Below are positions 8,801 to 17,515 of a stretch of 64,000 nucleotides of DNA, in pieces. How positions within the stretch are numbered: the first letter of the stretch is position 1; each line of letters begins with the position of its first letter. The notes under the pieces were generated by a model. It made no database searches, was not told the origin of the DNA, and saw only the letters and a list, made by a program, of their open reading frames with translations. A program made the translations under genes and the position numbers. Source of the stretch: Stenotrophomonas maltophilia R551-3 (GTDB lineage: Bacteria > Pseudomonadota > Gammaproteobacteria > Xanthomonadales > Xanthomonadaceae); the NCBI RefSeq assembly GCF_000020665.1, contig NC_011071.1, positions 3,462,501 to 3,526,500 on the forward strand, in the 5' to 3' direction.

Positions 8801-9929
8801 AGCGCTTGACGCGGGCAAAGCCCGGATCGACCACGTAGCGGATGCGTGGCACCGTCAGCGAGGTTTCCGCCACATTCGTGGCCAGCACGATGCGGCGGTT
8901 CGGGCCGGGGTTGAACACCCGGTCCTGGTCCTGGTTGGACAGGCGCGCGTACAGCGGCAGCACCTCGGTATTGCGGTACTTGCGCCGTTCCAGCGACTGG
9001 TGCGCATCGCGGATCTCGCGCTCGCCCGGCAGGAAGATCAGCACGTCGCCGCGCGAATCCAGACGGGTGATCTCGTCGATGGCCGACACGATGGCGTCGT
9101 TGACGGTGCGCTCGCCCTCCTGCTCGCCCTCGCCTTCCAGCGCGCGGTAGCGCACCTCCACCGGATAGGTGCGGCCTTCGACGCTGATCACCGGCGCATT
9201 GTCGAAATGCTGGGCAAAGCGTTCGGTGTCGATGGTGGCCGAGGTCACGATCAGCTTCAGGTCCGGGCGCTTGCGCAGCAGCTGCTTCAGGTAGCCCAGC
9301 AGGAAGTCGATGTTGAGGCTGCGTTCGTGCGCCTCGTCGACAATGATCGTGTCGTAGTTCGACAACCAGCGGTCACTGGCGATCTCCGCCAGCAGGATGC
9401 CGTCGGTCATGAACTTGATGCGGCTGTCTTCGCTGACCTTGTCGTTGAAGCGCACCTGGTAGCCGACCAGCTGGCCCAGTTCGCTCTGCAGTTCCTGCGC
9501 CACGCGGCTGGCCACCGCACGTGCGGCAATCCGTCGCGGCTGGGTGCAGCCGATCATGCCGGCCTGGCCACGGCCTGCGGCCAGGCACAGTTTCGGCAGC
9601 TGGGTGGTCTTGCCCGAGCCGGTTTCACCGGCGATCACCACGACCTGGTGGTCGCGGATCAGCCCGATGATGGCGTCGGCTTCACGCGCAATCGGCAGCT
9701 GCGGGTCCAGAGTAATGGACGGCTGCTGTTGCGCCCGAGCCTGCCGGCGCTGCACCGATACCTGCAAGGCCTGCTCGAAGGTGGCGGCCAACGCCGCATC
9801 CTGTGGCTTGGCCTGGCAACGCGAGAGCATTCCCAGCAATCGTCCACGGTCGCGGCTCATGGCACCGTCAATGGCGGCACGCTGTTGGCGCTGGCGGGAC
9901 TGCGGCATTTTGTCGATAGCGTTCATCAA
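5844..9929 (-). CDS. hrpA: ATP-dependent RNA helicase HrpA
   Basis: At 1361 residues this is slightly longer than the E. coli protein. It is a DEAH-box helicase of the HrpA family, linked to mRNA processing and rescue of stalled ribosomes. Walker A GETGSGKTT is at about residues 101-109 and DEAHERSLN at 198-206. Motif III is SATIDTERF, and motif VI is QRKGRCGRVAEG. The C-terminal ~600 residues hold the HrpA-specific region (DUF3418-type). An Ala-rich linker with several basic patches sits around residues 620-680. Two adjacent ATGs (9927-9929 and 9924-9926) could serve as start, and a third candidate lies at 9906-9908. It is divergent from dps, with 83 bp between. Confidence 0.96.
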   Translation of the reverse strand: MMNAIDKMPQSRQRQQRAAIDGAMSRDRGRLLGMLSRCQAKPQDAALAATFEQALQVSVQRRQARAQQQPSITLDPQLPIAREADAIIGLIRDHQVVVIAGETGSGKTTQLPKLCLAAGRGQAGMIGCTQPRRIAARAVASRVAQELQSELGQLVGYQVRFNDKVSEDSRIKFMTDGILLAEIASDRWLSNYDTIIVDEAHERSLNIDFLLGYLKQLLRKRPDLKLIVTSATIDTERFAQHFDNAPVISVEGRTYPVEVRYRALEGEGEQEGERTVNDAIVSAIDEITRLDSRGDVLIFLPGEREIRDAHQSLERRKYRNTEVLPLYARLSNQDQDRVFNPGPNRRIVLATNVAETSLTVPRIRYVVDPGFARVKRYSPRNKLDRLHIEPISQASANQRKGRCGRVAEGICYRLYAEADFQARSEFTDPEIRRSSLAGVILRMLQLGLGRIEDFPFLEAPDERAVADGWQHLTELGAIDSERHLTAIGKQMSRLPVDVKLARMLVAAQAAGCLRPMLVIASFLGIQDPRERPPEARGAADSAHAQFADGRSEFVGVLRLWDAYRQAHEDLTQSKLRDWCGRHFLGFLRMREWRELHRQLRLLCEELGWKEEANEASMAPLLAGSSAPAAARDDAAAVKATRGQLHRAARLAREGKAEAAPAPVAVRAQKEQAPVGGGFSERVRATAYQTLHRALVAGLPTQIGHRTEKGDFQAPRQRRFLPFPGSTLSKRPPPWLLVANLLDTQKVWGMTLAAIEPDWVIAELPHLLLRKHFDPHWSRAQGQVLASEQISLFGLVLAPKKPVHYGRINPGEAHDIFVRQALVTGEITTRASFVADNQKVLEIAREEEAKLRRAGIVADEDWQARWYLDRVPPQIHSAAGLDTWWKGLAPEQRKPLHWSLVDLLPGEGSEQERYPKYLALGQARLPLHYRFEPGADDDGVTLEVPLHLLNALDAVQLGWLAPGFVADKAAALIRSLPKAMRRNYVPAPDFARAFFEAFPQPGADAITGELARFLSRATGAKVAATDFEPDSIEAHLHMNLRLRDENGKVLATSRDLDALRATFGGRAGDAFAARAGREMAADGLRTFPATPIPLQVPGEAGVPAYPALLDEGDSVALRIFADRQQAEEAHPLGVRRLLEIGLGEKIKQARKQLPVAAKTGLLYASIETQERLRGDLVDAALNAVLADGLGEIRDAQAFEQRREQAAKALFGEAMQRLKLAEAILALVAELKPMLEAPLMGWARGNLDDMEAQLVGLIHPGFLRDTPADALAQYPRYLKAMILRTERAKRDPPRDQARMLELHPFLEALQAGEQQGLRERPQWQALRWDLEELRVSLFAQELGARTGISAKKLAQRVTALRQL

Positions 9930-10012
9930 TCGGTTCGTTCAAAACTTTGAAAGCGACCAGTCATCACGACCGGTTTATTGTGAAGGCCAACGATTCCACA
10001 AGGAGGAACCCC

Positions 10013-10561
10013 ATGGCGAAGACCAAGAGCACGACCAAGCCCAAAACCGGCAAGCAGAAGCTTGCAGCGGCGGCACCGTCGGCACCGAACATCGATATCG
10101 GGATCACCCAGGGCGACCGCAAGAAGATTGCCGACGGTCTGTCGCGCTTCCAGGCCGATGCGTTCACGCTCTACCTGAAGACGCACAACTTCCACTGGAA
10201 TGTGACCGGGTCGATGTTCAACTCGCTGCACACCATGTTCGAGACGCAGTACACCGAGCAGTGGGCGGCACTGGACGATGTGGCCGAGCGCATCCGCGCA
10301 CTGGGCTTCAATGCCCCGGGCTCCTACCGGGAATTCGCTGCGCTGACCTCGATCGCCGAGGAGCCGGGCCTGACCGACAGTGCGGACTGGCGTGAAATGG
10401 TACGCCAGTTGGTGGTCGCCAACGAAGCGGTCTGCCGTACGGCACGTGAAGTGCTGGAGGTGGCGGCCAAGGGTGACGACGCCCCGACCGAGGATCTGAT
10501 GACCCAGCGCCTGCAGACCCACGAGAAGTACGCCTGGATGCTGCGCTCGCTGCTGCAGTAA
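10013..10561 (+). CDS. dps: Dps-family ferritin-like DNA-protection protein
   Basis: 182 residues. The ferroxidase residues keep the exact spacing of E. coli Dps: His61, His73, Asp88 and Glu92 (12, 15 and 4 apart), inside THNFHWNVTG and ALDDVAERI. Dps dodecamers oxidise and store iron and coat DNA under oxidative or starvation stress. The N-terminal ~20 residues are Lys/Thr-rich (MAKTKSTTKPKTGKQK), which in this family is a DNA-binding tail. The start at 10013 is fixed by AGGAGG at 10001-10006; the frame is open upstream but without a ribosome site. It is divergent from hrpA. Regulation by OxyR or a stationary-phase factor is plausible, but no clear site was identified. Confidence 0.95.
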   Translation: MAKTKSTTKPKTGKQKLAAAAPSAPNIDIGITQGDRKKIADGLSRFQADAFTLYLKTHNFHWNVTGSMFNSLHTMFETQYTEQWAALDDVAERIRALGFNAPGSYREFAALTSIAEEPGLTDSADWREMVRQLVVANEAVCRTAREVLEVAAKGDDAPTEDLMTQRLQTHEKYAWMLRSLLQ

Positions 10562-10577
10562 GGGTTGGGGGTGTTCG

Positions 10578-10596
10578 GCAGGGCTTGCAGCCCTGC
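10578..10596. repeat. GCAGGGC hairpin module of the long composite palindrome
   Basis: A short hairpin (GCAGGGC / GCCCTGC with a small loop) 17 bp after dps. The same module, with small changes, sits at one end of the large palindromes at 11080-11096 (inverted), 50291-50307 and 62131-62147 (inverted). It therefore looks like part of a composite element rather than a dps-specific terminator, although it may act as one. Confidence 0.7.
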
Positions 10597-10654
10597 ACCT
10601 GCCGAGGCAACGTCAAGTTCAACGTCAACGTCAAAAGCGGGTTTCCTGAGGGTT

Positions 10655-10756
10655 GGCGGGGTGGGTCCGGTTGAGGGGGACGCCGTAAACCCGTCCATGG
10701 GGGCTTGGTCGCGGCATCCATGCCGCTCACACCCCCTCAACCGGACCCACCCCGCC
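10655..10756 (+). repeat. Long composite palindrome, copy 1
   Basis: Perfect 25-bp inverted arms at 10655-10679 and 10732-10756 (starting GGCGGGGTGGGTCCGGTTG) enclose a 52-bp loop. The loop contains the shared block ACGCCGTAAACCCGTCC and a nested hairpin GCGGCAT-CC-ATGCCGC at 10711-10726. The same architecture recurs four more times in the window. I do not recognise a named family. Confidence 0.85.
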
Positions 10757-10789
10757 TTCGACAGTTTTCCGCGATCTGCTGACAAAGCT

Positions 10790-10832
10790 TGGGGTCAGAT
10801 CCGTTTTCCGCAGGAAAACGGATCTGACCCCA
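10790..10832. repeat. GGGGTCAGATCC perfect palindrome
   Basis: Perfect 20-bp stems around a 3-base loop (GCA). The left arm begins TGGGGTCAGATCCG and the right arm ends CGGATCTGACCCCA. Related copies are at 48464-48506 and 50590-50626. It lies midway between the two inverted copies of the long composite palindrome, in the dps-recQ gap. The form fits a REP-type element mobilised in trans, but no transposase lies nearby. Confidence 0.85.
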
Positions 10833-10859
10833 TTTCGTTTGTCGATATCTGACAGATTC

Positions 10860-10880
10860 CATCCACGCAACGCGTGGATG
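10860..10880. repeat. CATCCACGC hairpin (SMAG-like stem without GTAG box)
   Basis: A CATCCACGC / GCGTGGATG stem with a 3-base loop. The stem resembles the CCACGC subfamily of SMAG seen at 61831-61853, but the GTAG/CTAC flank is missing, so it is either degenerate or unrelated. Confidence 0.5.
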
Positions 10881-10904
10881 GCCCCACCGTCACCAGGAAT
10901 CTGT

Positions 10905-11096
10905 CGGGGGTGGGGCAGTGTGGGCTTGCAGGACCGTTGGCGCCATGGATGGCGCCATCGAGCCCCCATGGACGGGTTTACGGCGTCCCCGCACTCCGAC
11001 ACCGCCCCGCCAAACTACGGATCACTTCAGAGCCGGCTGTCGCTTTTGACGTTGCTCTGGCTTGAAGGCTTCTGCAGGTGCAGGGCGCAGCCCTGC
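10905..11096 (-). repeat. Long composite palindrome, copy 2 (inverted), with end hairpin
   Basis: This is the same composite element as copy 1, in the opposite orientation. The core ACGCCGTAAACCCGTCC block reads on the minus strand around 10970-10986. The nested hairpin GGCGCCAT-GG-ATGGCGCC is at 10939-10956. The outer arms are less perfect (GGGGCAGTGTGGG near 10911-10923 against CACCGCCCC near 11000-11008). The GCAGGGC hairpin module is at 11080-11096. Copies 1 and 2 face each other across the GGGGTCAGATCC palindrome, so nearly the whole 563-bp dps-recQ gap is made of repeats. Confidence 0.75.
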
Positions 11097-11124
11097 CGAA
11101 CCCCCGCCGGGGTAAACTAGCCGG

Positions 11125-12930
<1,806 letters not shown>

Positions 12931-12977
12931 CCGCCACGAGTTACCGCGTTGGGCGCTACCCCTGCGCTGGTGTCCTT

Positions 12978-13042
12978 GTAGAGCCGAGCCCACGCTCGGC
13001 TGCTGTTGCCGCACAAGCAGCCAAGCATGGGCTCGGCCCTAC
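12978..13042. repeat. SMAG pair (facing) after recQ
   Basis: Two SMAG units face each other: a plus-strand copy at 12978-13001 (GTAGAGCCGAGCCC hairpin) and a minus-strand copy at 13019-13042 ending CCCTAC. The pair can fold into one large cruciform. It lies between recQ (stop 12930) and copL (start 13123). Confidence 0.85.
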
Positions 13043-13122
13043 ATACATTGGTGCAGCTCCAACCTTGAACCGGCCATTCAGCCGGAAGTGCATCCGCGGC
13101 CGCTTACGGCTAGATTAGCGTC

Positions 13123-13506
13123 ATGTCCCTGGCCTCGACCCTGCTCCGTGTCGTGCTCATGCTCAGCCTGTTGCTCAACGGGCTGAACGCGGCCATGGCC
13201 AGTGGTCACGAGGAAATGGGCCGGATGGCGCATGCCATGGCCACCGCGGTCGACGACGGTGACCCTGACTGCCACCACCACACGGGCATGCAGGCCGACG
13301 AGGCCCCGCAGGCCAAGGCCCCCGCCCACGACGCCCACTGCCAGATCAAGGACTGCGTGCGCAGCTGCGCCCAGCACCCGCTGCTGGTGGTGCAGCCGTT
13401 GCCGTTCATGGCCGGTCCGACGTTGTCGCTGGCCCCGCAGCCGATGCCGGCCACTGGCCGTCCGGCGCCGCCACTGCCGCCGATTTCGCGTCCTCCCATC
13501 GGCTGA
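13123..13506 (+). CDS. copL: CopL-family metal-binding regulator of copper resistance
   Basis: 127 residues with an N-terminal hydrophobic signal/membrane segment (about 5-26) and a His/Cys-rich middle (DPDCHHH, DAHCQIKDCVRSCAQH) suited to binding copper. The C-terminus is Pro-rich. In Xanthomonas, copL lies directly upstream of copAB and is needed for their copper induction. The same order is seen here: copA begins 75 bp downstream. How CopL acts mechanistically is not evident from the sequence. It follows recQ and a SMAG pair, so the promoter for the cop operon is expected in 13043-13122, where I see no confident -35/-10. Confidence 0.88.
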   Translation: MSLASTLLRVVLMLSLLLNGLNAAMASGHEEMGRMAHAMATAVDDGDPDCHHHTGMQADEAPQAKAPAHDAHCQIKDCVRSCAQHPLLVVQPLPFMAGPTLSLAPQPMPATGRPAPPLPPISRPPIG

Positions 13507-13581
13507 TTCCACACGCACCGTGCGCCCTGCGCACCGCAGCCGGCCGCCTGCCGGCGTCTTTACGTGTCTGGAGTCACCACC

Positions 13582-15384
13582 ATGAATACCCGCATTCCCC
13601 CCGGCCCGGGCGCTGTGCCCATGCCGTCGCGCCGCCTGTTCGTACAGGGCCTCGCCGCAGGTGGCGTGGTTGCCGGCATCGCCGCTGTCGGCGTGCCGCA
13701 GCGCGCGCTTGCTGCTGCCAGTGCCGCCCCCCGCCTGGCCGGCGCCCCTGCCGTGCTCAGCGATACCCGCGTTGAACTGGCCATCGGCGAATCCCTGGCC
13801 AACTTCACCGGCCGTACCCGCCCGGCGATCACCGTCAACGGCTCGCTGCCAGCGCCGATCCTGCGCTGGCGCGAAGGCCAGACCGTGGACCTGTTCGTGC
13901 GCAATACGCTGGAACGCCATCCGACCTCGATCCACTGGCACGGCATCCTGCTGCCGGCCAACATGGACGGCGTGCCCGGCCTGAGCTTCAACGGCATCGG
14001 CCCCGGTGAGACCTATCACTACCACTTCGAGCTGAAGCAGTCGGGCACCTACTGGTACCACAGCCACTCGATGTTCCAGGAGCAGGCCGGCCTGTACGGC
14101 GCGCTGATCATCGACCCGGCCGAACCGGCGCCGTACCACCACGACCGCGAGCACGTGATCATGCTGTCCGACTGGACCGACATGGACCCGGGCGCGCTGT
14201 TCCGCCGCATGAAGAAGCTGGCGGCCTACGACAACTACTACATGCGCACGCTGCCGGATTTCCTGCGCGACGTGAAGCGCGATGGCTGGTCGGCGGCGCT
14301 GTCCGACCGTGGCATGTGGGGGCGGATGCGGATGACCCCGACCGACCTGTCCGACGTCAACGCCAACACCTACACCTACCTGATGAACGGCACCGCCCCG
14401 GCCGGCAACTGGACCGGTCTGTTCCGCAGTGGCGAGAAGGTGCTGCTGCGCTTCATCAATGGCGGGTCGATGACCTACTTCGACGTACGTATTCCTGGTT
14501 TGAAGATGACCGTGGTCGCCGCTGACGGCCAGTACATCCACCCGGTCAGCATCGATGAATTCCGCATCGCCCCGGCCGAGACCTACGACGTGCTGGTTGA
14601 ACCGAGCGGCCAGGATGCCTACACGATCTTCTGCCAGGACATGGGCCGCACCGGCTACGCCGCCGGCACGCTGGCGGTTCGCCACGGCCTGCAGGCGCCG
14701 ATTCCCGAGCGCGACCCACGCGTGCTGCTGACCATGGCCGACATGGGCCATGGCATGGGCGGTGGCGGTCACGACATGGCAGCGATGAAGGGCATGGAAG
14801 GTGGCTGCGGCGCCAGCATGGGCCACGGCGCGCATGGCGGCGGCGATTCCGCCAGCAAGGCACCGAAGCACCCGGCCAGCGAACGCAACAACCCACTGGT
14901 GGACATGCAGAGTTCGGCCAGCGAACCCAAGCTGGATGACCCTGGCATCGGCCTGCGCGACAACGGCCGCCAGGTGCTGACCTACGGCGCGATGCGCAGC
15001 CTGTTCGAGGATCCAGATGGCCGCGAACCGAGCCGCGAGATCGAACTGCATCTGACCGGCCACATGGAGAAGTTCTCCTGGTCGTTCGATGGCATTCCCT
15101 TCGCCAGTGCCGAACCACTTCGACTGAACTACGGCGAGCGCATGCGCATCGTGCTGGTCAACGACACCATGATGCAGCACCCGATCCACCTGCATGGTGT
15201 GTGGAGTGATCTGGAAAACGCGCAGGGCGAGTTCCAGCTGCGCAAGCACACCATCGACATGCCACCGGGCACCCGCCGCAGCTACCGTGTGCGCGCCGAT
15301 GCACTCGGCCGCTGGGCCTATCACTGCCATCTGCTGTACCACATGGAAGCGGGCATGATGCGCGAAGTGAGGATCGAAGAATGA
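13582..15384 (+). CDS. copA: Periplasmic multicopper oxidase CopA
   Basis: A 600-residue copper-resistance multicopper oxidase, expected to oxidise Cu(I) in the periplasm. A twin-arginine signal (SRRLFVQG, residues 16-23) precedes an Ala-rich h-region. The type 2/3 copper ligands appear as HWHG at 118-121 and WYHSH at about 158-162. The C-terminal sites are HPIHLHG and HCHLLYHMEAGM. A Met/His/Gly-rich insert at about residues 395-425 (MGHGMGGGGHDMAAMKGM) is the typical CopA copper-binding loop. The start at 13582 is chosen over an ATG-less upstream extension because the signal begins there. Its stop overlaps the copB start by 4 bases (ATGA). Confidence 0.96.
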   Translation: MNTRIPPGPGAVPMPSRRLFVQGLAAGGVVAGIAAVGVPQRALAAASAAPRLAGAPAVLSDTRVELAIGESLANFTGRTRPAITVNGSLPAPILRWREGQTVDLFVRNTLERHPTSIHWHGILLPANMDGVPGLSFNGIGPGETYHYHFELKQSGTYWYHSHSMFQEQAGLYGALIIDPAEPAPYHHDREHVIMLSDWTDMDPGALFRRMKKLAAYDNYYMRTLPDFLRDVKRDGWSAALSDRGMWGRMRMTPTDLSDVNANTYTYLMNGTAPAGNWTGLFRSGEKVLLRFINGGSMTYFDVRIPGLKMTVVAADGQYIHPVSIDEFRIAPAETYDVLVEPSGQDAYTIFCQDMGRTGYAAGTLAVRHGLQAPIPERDPRVLLTMADMGHGMGGGGHDMAAMKGMEGGCGASMGHGAHGGGDSASKAPKHPASERNNPLVDMQSSASEPKLDDPGIGLRDNGRQVLTYGAMRSLFEDPDGREPSREIELHLTGHMEKFSWSFDGIPFASAEPLRLNYGERMRIVLVNDTMMQHPIHLHGVWSDLENAQGEFQLRKHTIDMPPGTRRSYRVRADALGRWAYHCHLLYHMEAGMMREVRIEE

Positions 15385-16406
15385 GCCGCTCACTCCTTTC
15401 TCCCAGCCTGCTGGCCCTGGGCCTGGCGGCGGCGCTGCCGGTGTTCGCGCAGTCGCATGCCGGCCATGACATGGCCGCGATGAACGCGCCCGCGAAAACC
15501 GCGAAGTCGCCGGTCGAACCGGTCGATCATTCGAAGATGGATCATTCAAAGATGGATGCCGGTGCGATGGATCATGCCGGCATGGACCATTCCAAGATGG
15601 ACCATGGCGCGATGCAGCCCACGTCGACGGACCAGGTCACGATGGACCATTCCAAGATGGACCACGCGGCCATGGGCCACGGTGCGCCCGCCCCCACCGA
15701 ACCGCGCGAACCCATTCCGGTGCCGACCGATGCCGACCGTGCCGCCGCATTCCCGCCGATCGCCCATGGTGCGATGGAGCACGCACCGGAGATCAACAGC
15801 CTGCTGCTAATCGACCGTCTTGAACACTGGGATGGCAAGAGCAGCAACGGCCAGGCCTGGGAGGCCACCGGTTGGATCGGCGGCAACATCAACCGCCTGT
15901 GGCTGCGCACCGATGGCGAGCGTAGTCGTGGCCGCACCGAATCATCGTCGCTGGAAGCGCTGTATGGCCGCAGCGTGTCGCCCTGGTGGGACGTGCTGGT
16001 CGGCGTGCGCCAGGATTTCCGCCCCGCCGATTCACGCACCTGGGCGGCGATCGGCATCCAGGGTCTGGCGCCGTACAAGTTCGAGAGCTCAGCCACGCTG
16101 TACATGGGCTCCGGTGGCCAGGTACTGGCCAAGGCCGAGGTCGAGTACGACGTGCTGCTGACCAACCGCCTGATCCTGCAGCCGCTGCTGGAAGCCACCG
16201 TCGCGGCCAAGGACGAGAAGGAGTACGGCATCGGCCGTGGCCTGAACAAGGTCGAAGCCGGGCTGCGCCTGCGCTATGAGTTCAGCCGCCGCTTCGCGCC
16301 CTACATCGGCATCAGCCACGAACGCACGTTTGGCGACACCGCCGACTACGCCGGTGACCACGCGCGCGACACGCGCTGGGTGGCCGGCGTGCGCATGTGG
16401 TTCTGA
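15381..16406 (+). CDS. copB: Outer-membrane copper resistance protein CopB
   Basis: 341 residues. It has a signal peptide (about 1-23, ending PVFAQ). A periplasmic Met/His/Asp repeat region (about 45-100, units of DHSKM and DHAGM) forms a copper-binding tract. A CopB beta-barrel domain fills the rest and ends in a terminal aromatic (RMWF), as expected for an outer-membrane protein. It works with CopA to bind or sequester copper at the envelope. The start codon overlaps the copA stop, giving translational coupling. A strong GC hairpin follows the stop. Confidence 0.95.
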   Translation: MSRSLLSPSLLALGLAAALPVFAQSHAGHDMAAMNAPAKTAKSPVEPVDHSKMDHSKMDAGAMDHAGMDHSKMDHGAMQPTSTDQVTMDHSKMDHAAMGHGAPAPTEPREPIPVPTDADRAAAFPPIAHGAMEHAPEINSLLLIDRLEHWDGKSSNGQAWEATGWIGGNINRLWLRTDGERSRGRTESSSLEALYGRSVSPWWDVLVGVRQDFRPADSRTWAAIGIQGLAPYKFESSATLYMGSGGQVLAKAEVEYDVLLTNRLILQPLLEATVAAKDEKEYGIGRGLNKVEAGLRLRYEFSRRFAPYIGISHERTFGDTADYAGDHARDTRWVAGVRMWF

Positions 16407-16421
16407 GCAGCGTTACGTGAG

Positions 16422-16463
16422 CAGTGTAGCCGGCCCCGGCAGCCGCCGGGGCCGGCTACACTG
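16422..16463. terminator. GC-rich hairpin after copB
   Basis: Stems CAGTGTAGCCGGCCCCGGC and its complement enclose a 4-base loop, 16 bp after copB. There is no T-run, so it may be a transcript-stabilising or Rho-assisted end rather than an intrinsic terminator. It carries GTAG at one side and CTAC at the other, so it may derive from a SMAG-type element. Confidence 0.6.
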
Positions 16464-16489
16464 CGCCACGTTCCAATGCAGGCACCGCC

Positions 16490-17002
16490 ATGTCGTTGCA
16501 GATCCGCCGCGCCACCCTTGCCGACGTCGACGCGCTGTCGGCGATCGCCATCGCCACCTACACCGAGACCTGGGGCGATTCGTATCCGACGCAGGACCTG
16601 CACGATTTCCTGCAGGATCACTACAGCGGCGAACCGCAGCGCATCGAACTGTCCGACCCACGCAGTGCCATCTGGCTGCTGATGGACGATGATGCCGTGG
16701 TCGGCTATCTGGCCGCCGGTGCCAACACCCTGCCGCATGCGGATGCGCGCGAGGGCGACATCGAACTGAAGCGGTTCTACATCCTGGCCGCACACCAGAA
16801 CGGCGGCCATGGCGCGCGCATGATGGACGCGTTCATGGCCTGGCTGGACCAGCCACACCTCCGCACCCTGTGGGTGGGCGTGTGGGAGGAGAATTTCGGC
16901 GCGCAGCGCTTCTACTCGCGTTATGGCTGCAGCAAGGTTGGCGAGTACGACTTCATCGTCGGCGACAGCCGCGACCGTGAATTCATCCTGCGCCGCCCGT
17001 GA
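16490..17002 (+). CDS. GNAT-family N-acetyltransferase
   Basis: 170 residues with the GNAT fold. The acetyl-CoA loop region reads LKRFYILAAHQNGGHGARMMDA (about 93-114), with the Q/RxxGxG/A-like HQNGGHGA. The C-terminal ENFGAQRFYSRYGCSKVGEYDF (about 132-153) is the usual alpha4/beta7 signature. It is clearly paralogous to the acetyltransferase at 36114-36635 (shared WxGVWxENFGAQRFYxRYG and EFILRR ends). The substrate is unknown. It is a single gene between copB and a convergent zinc-ribbon gene. Confidence 0.85.
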   Translation: MSLQIRRATLADVDALSAIAIATYTETWGDSYPTQDLHDFLQDHYSGEPQRIELSDPRSAIWLLMDDDAVVGYLAAGANTLPHADAREGDIELKRFYILAAHQNGGHGARMMDAFMAWLDQPHLRTLWVGVWEENFGAQRFYSRYGCSKVGEYDFIVGDSRDREFILRRP

Positions 17003-17013
17003 TCGCGCGCCTT

Positions 17014-17044
17014 TTGTGGAGTCGAGCGCAGCTCGACTCCACAA
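17014..17044. terminator. Bidirectional hairpin between convergent genes
   Basis: TTGTGGAGTCGAGC and GCTCGACTCCACAA form a 14-bp stem with a 3-base loop. It sits between the GNAT gene stop (17002) and the zinc-ribbon gene stop (17046), which converge. On the minus strand the stem is followed by short A/T stretches. Confidence 0.65.
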
Positions 17045-17045
17045 G

Positions 17046-17372
17046 TTAGAAATCGAACAGCTCGGAGAGGAAGCTCTCCTTCTTCTTTTTCTTGTAACCG
17101 TGGCCGTGCTGTTGGCCGCGATTGTCCTCGTAGCGCTGGCCCAAGTGGCGGGTATCACGGTGCATCACCGGCGGCGGAGAGGATGCCGGATGCTGCTGCA
17201 CAGGCGCGGGCGGCGGCACGGCCGCACCGGCACCGGCGCGCTCGATGATCTTGTCCAGTTCACCACGATCCAGCCACACGCCTCGGCAGCCGGGGCAGTA
17301 GTCGATCTCGATGCCATGGCGCTCGGCCATCTGCAGGGTCTGGGTCTTGCACACGGGGCACAGCATCGGCAT
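17046..17372 (-). CDS. zf-TFIIB-type zinc-ribbon protein with Lys-rich tail
   Basis: 108 residues. A zinc ribbon CPVCKTQTL...YCPGCRGVWLDRGELDKII occupies residues 5-44, with four cysteines in CxxC pairs as in the zf-TFIIB family of small bacterial proteins. A Pro/Gln-rich linker follows, then a basic block KKKKKES near the C-terminus and an acidic/aromatic end (SELFDF). The function is unknown; nucleic-acid or protein binding is an inference. I chose the ATG at 17370-17372 because it begins exactly before the first CxxC. It is divergent from the CPBP gene. Confidence 0.8.
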   Translation of the reverse strand: MPMLCPVCKTQTLQMAERHGIEIDYCPGCRGVWLDRGELDKIIERAGAGAAVPPPAPVQQHPASSPPPVMHRDTRHLGQRYEDNRGQQHGHGYKKKKKESFLSELFDF

Positions 17373-17515
17373 TGCTCCTGTCGGTCTGACCTCGACTGTA
17401 CCTGCGCGGTGATGACTGTGCGGCAACGCATGACCGATGGCACAGGGACTTCCGACGCGTGCCGGTATTGCCGAAGGGCCCGACACTGCAGGCTTGTTCC
17501 GCAGGGAGTGCGTAC

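Noticed and set aside
16422..16463. Standard Rho-independent terminator after copB
   Set aside because: The stem is strong but no T-run follows on either strand, so I list it only as a terminator-like hairpin with moderate confidence.
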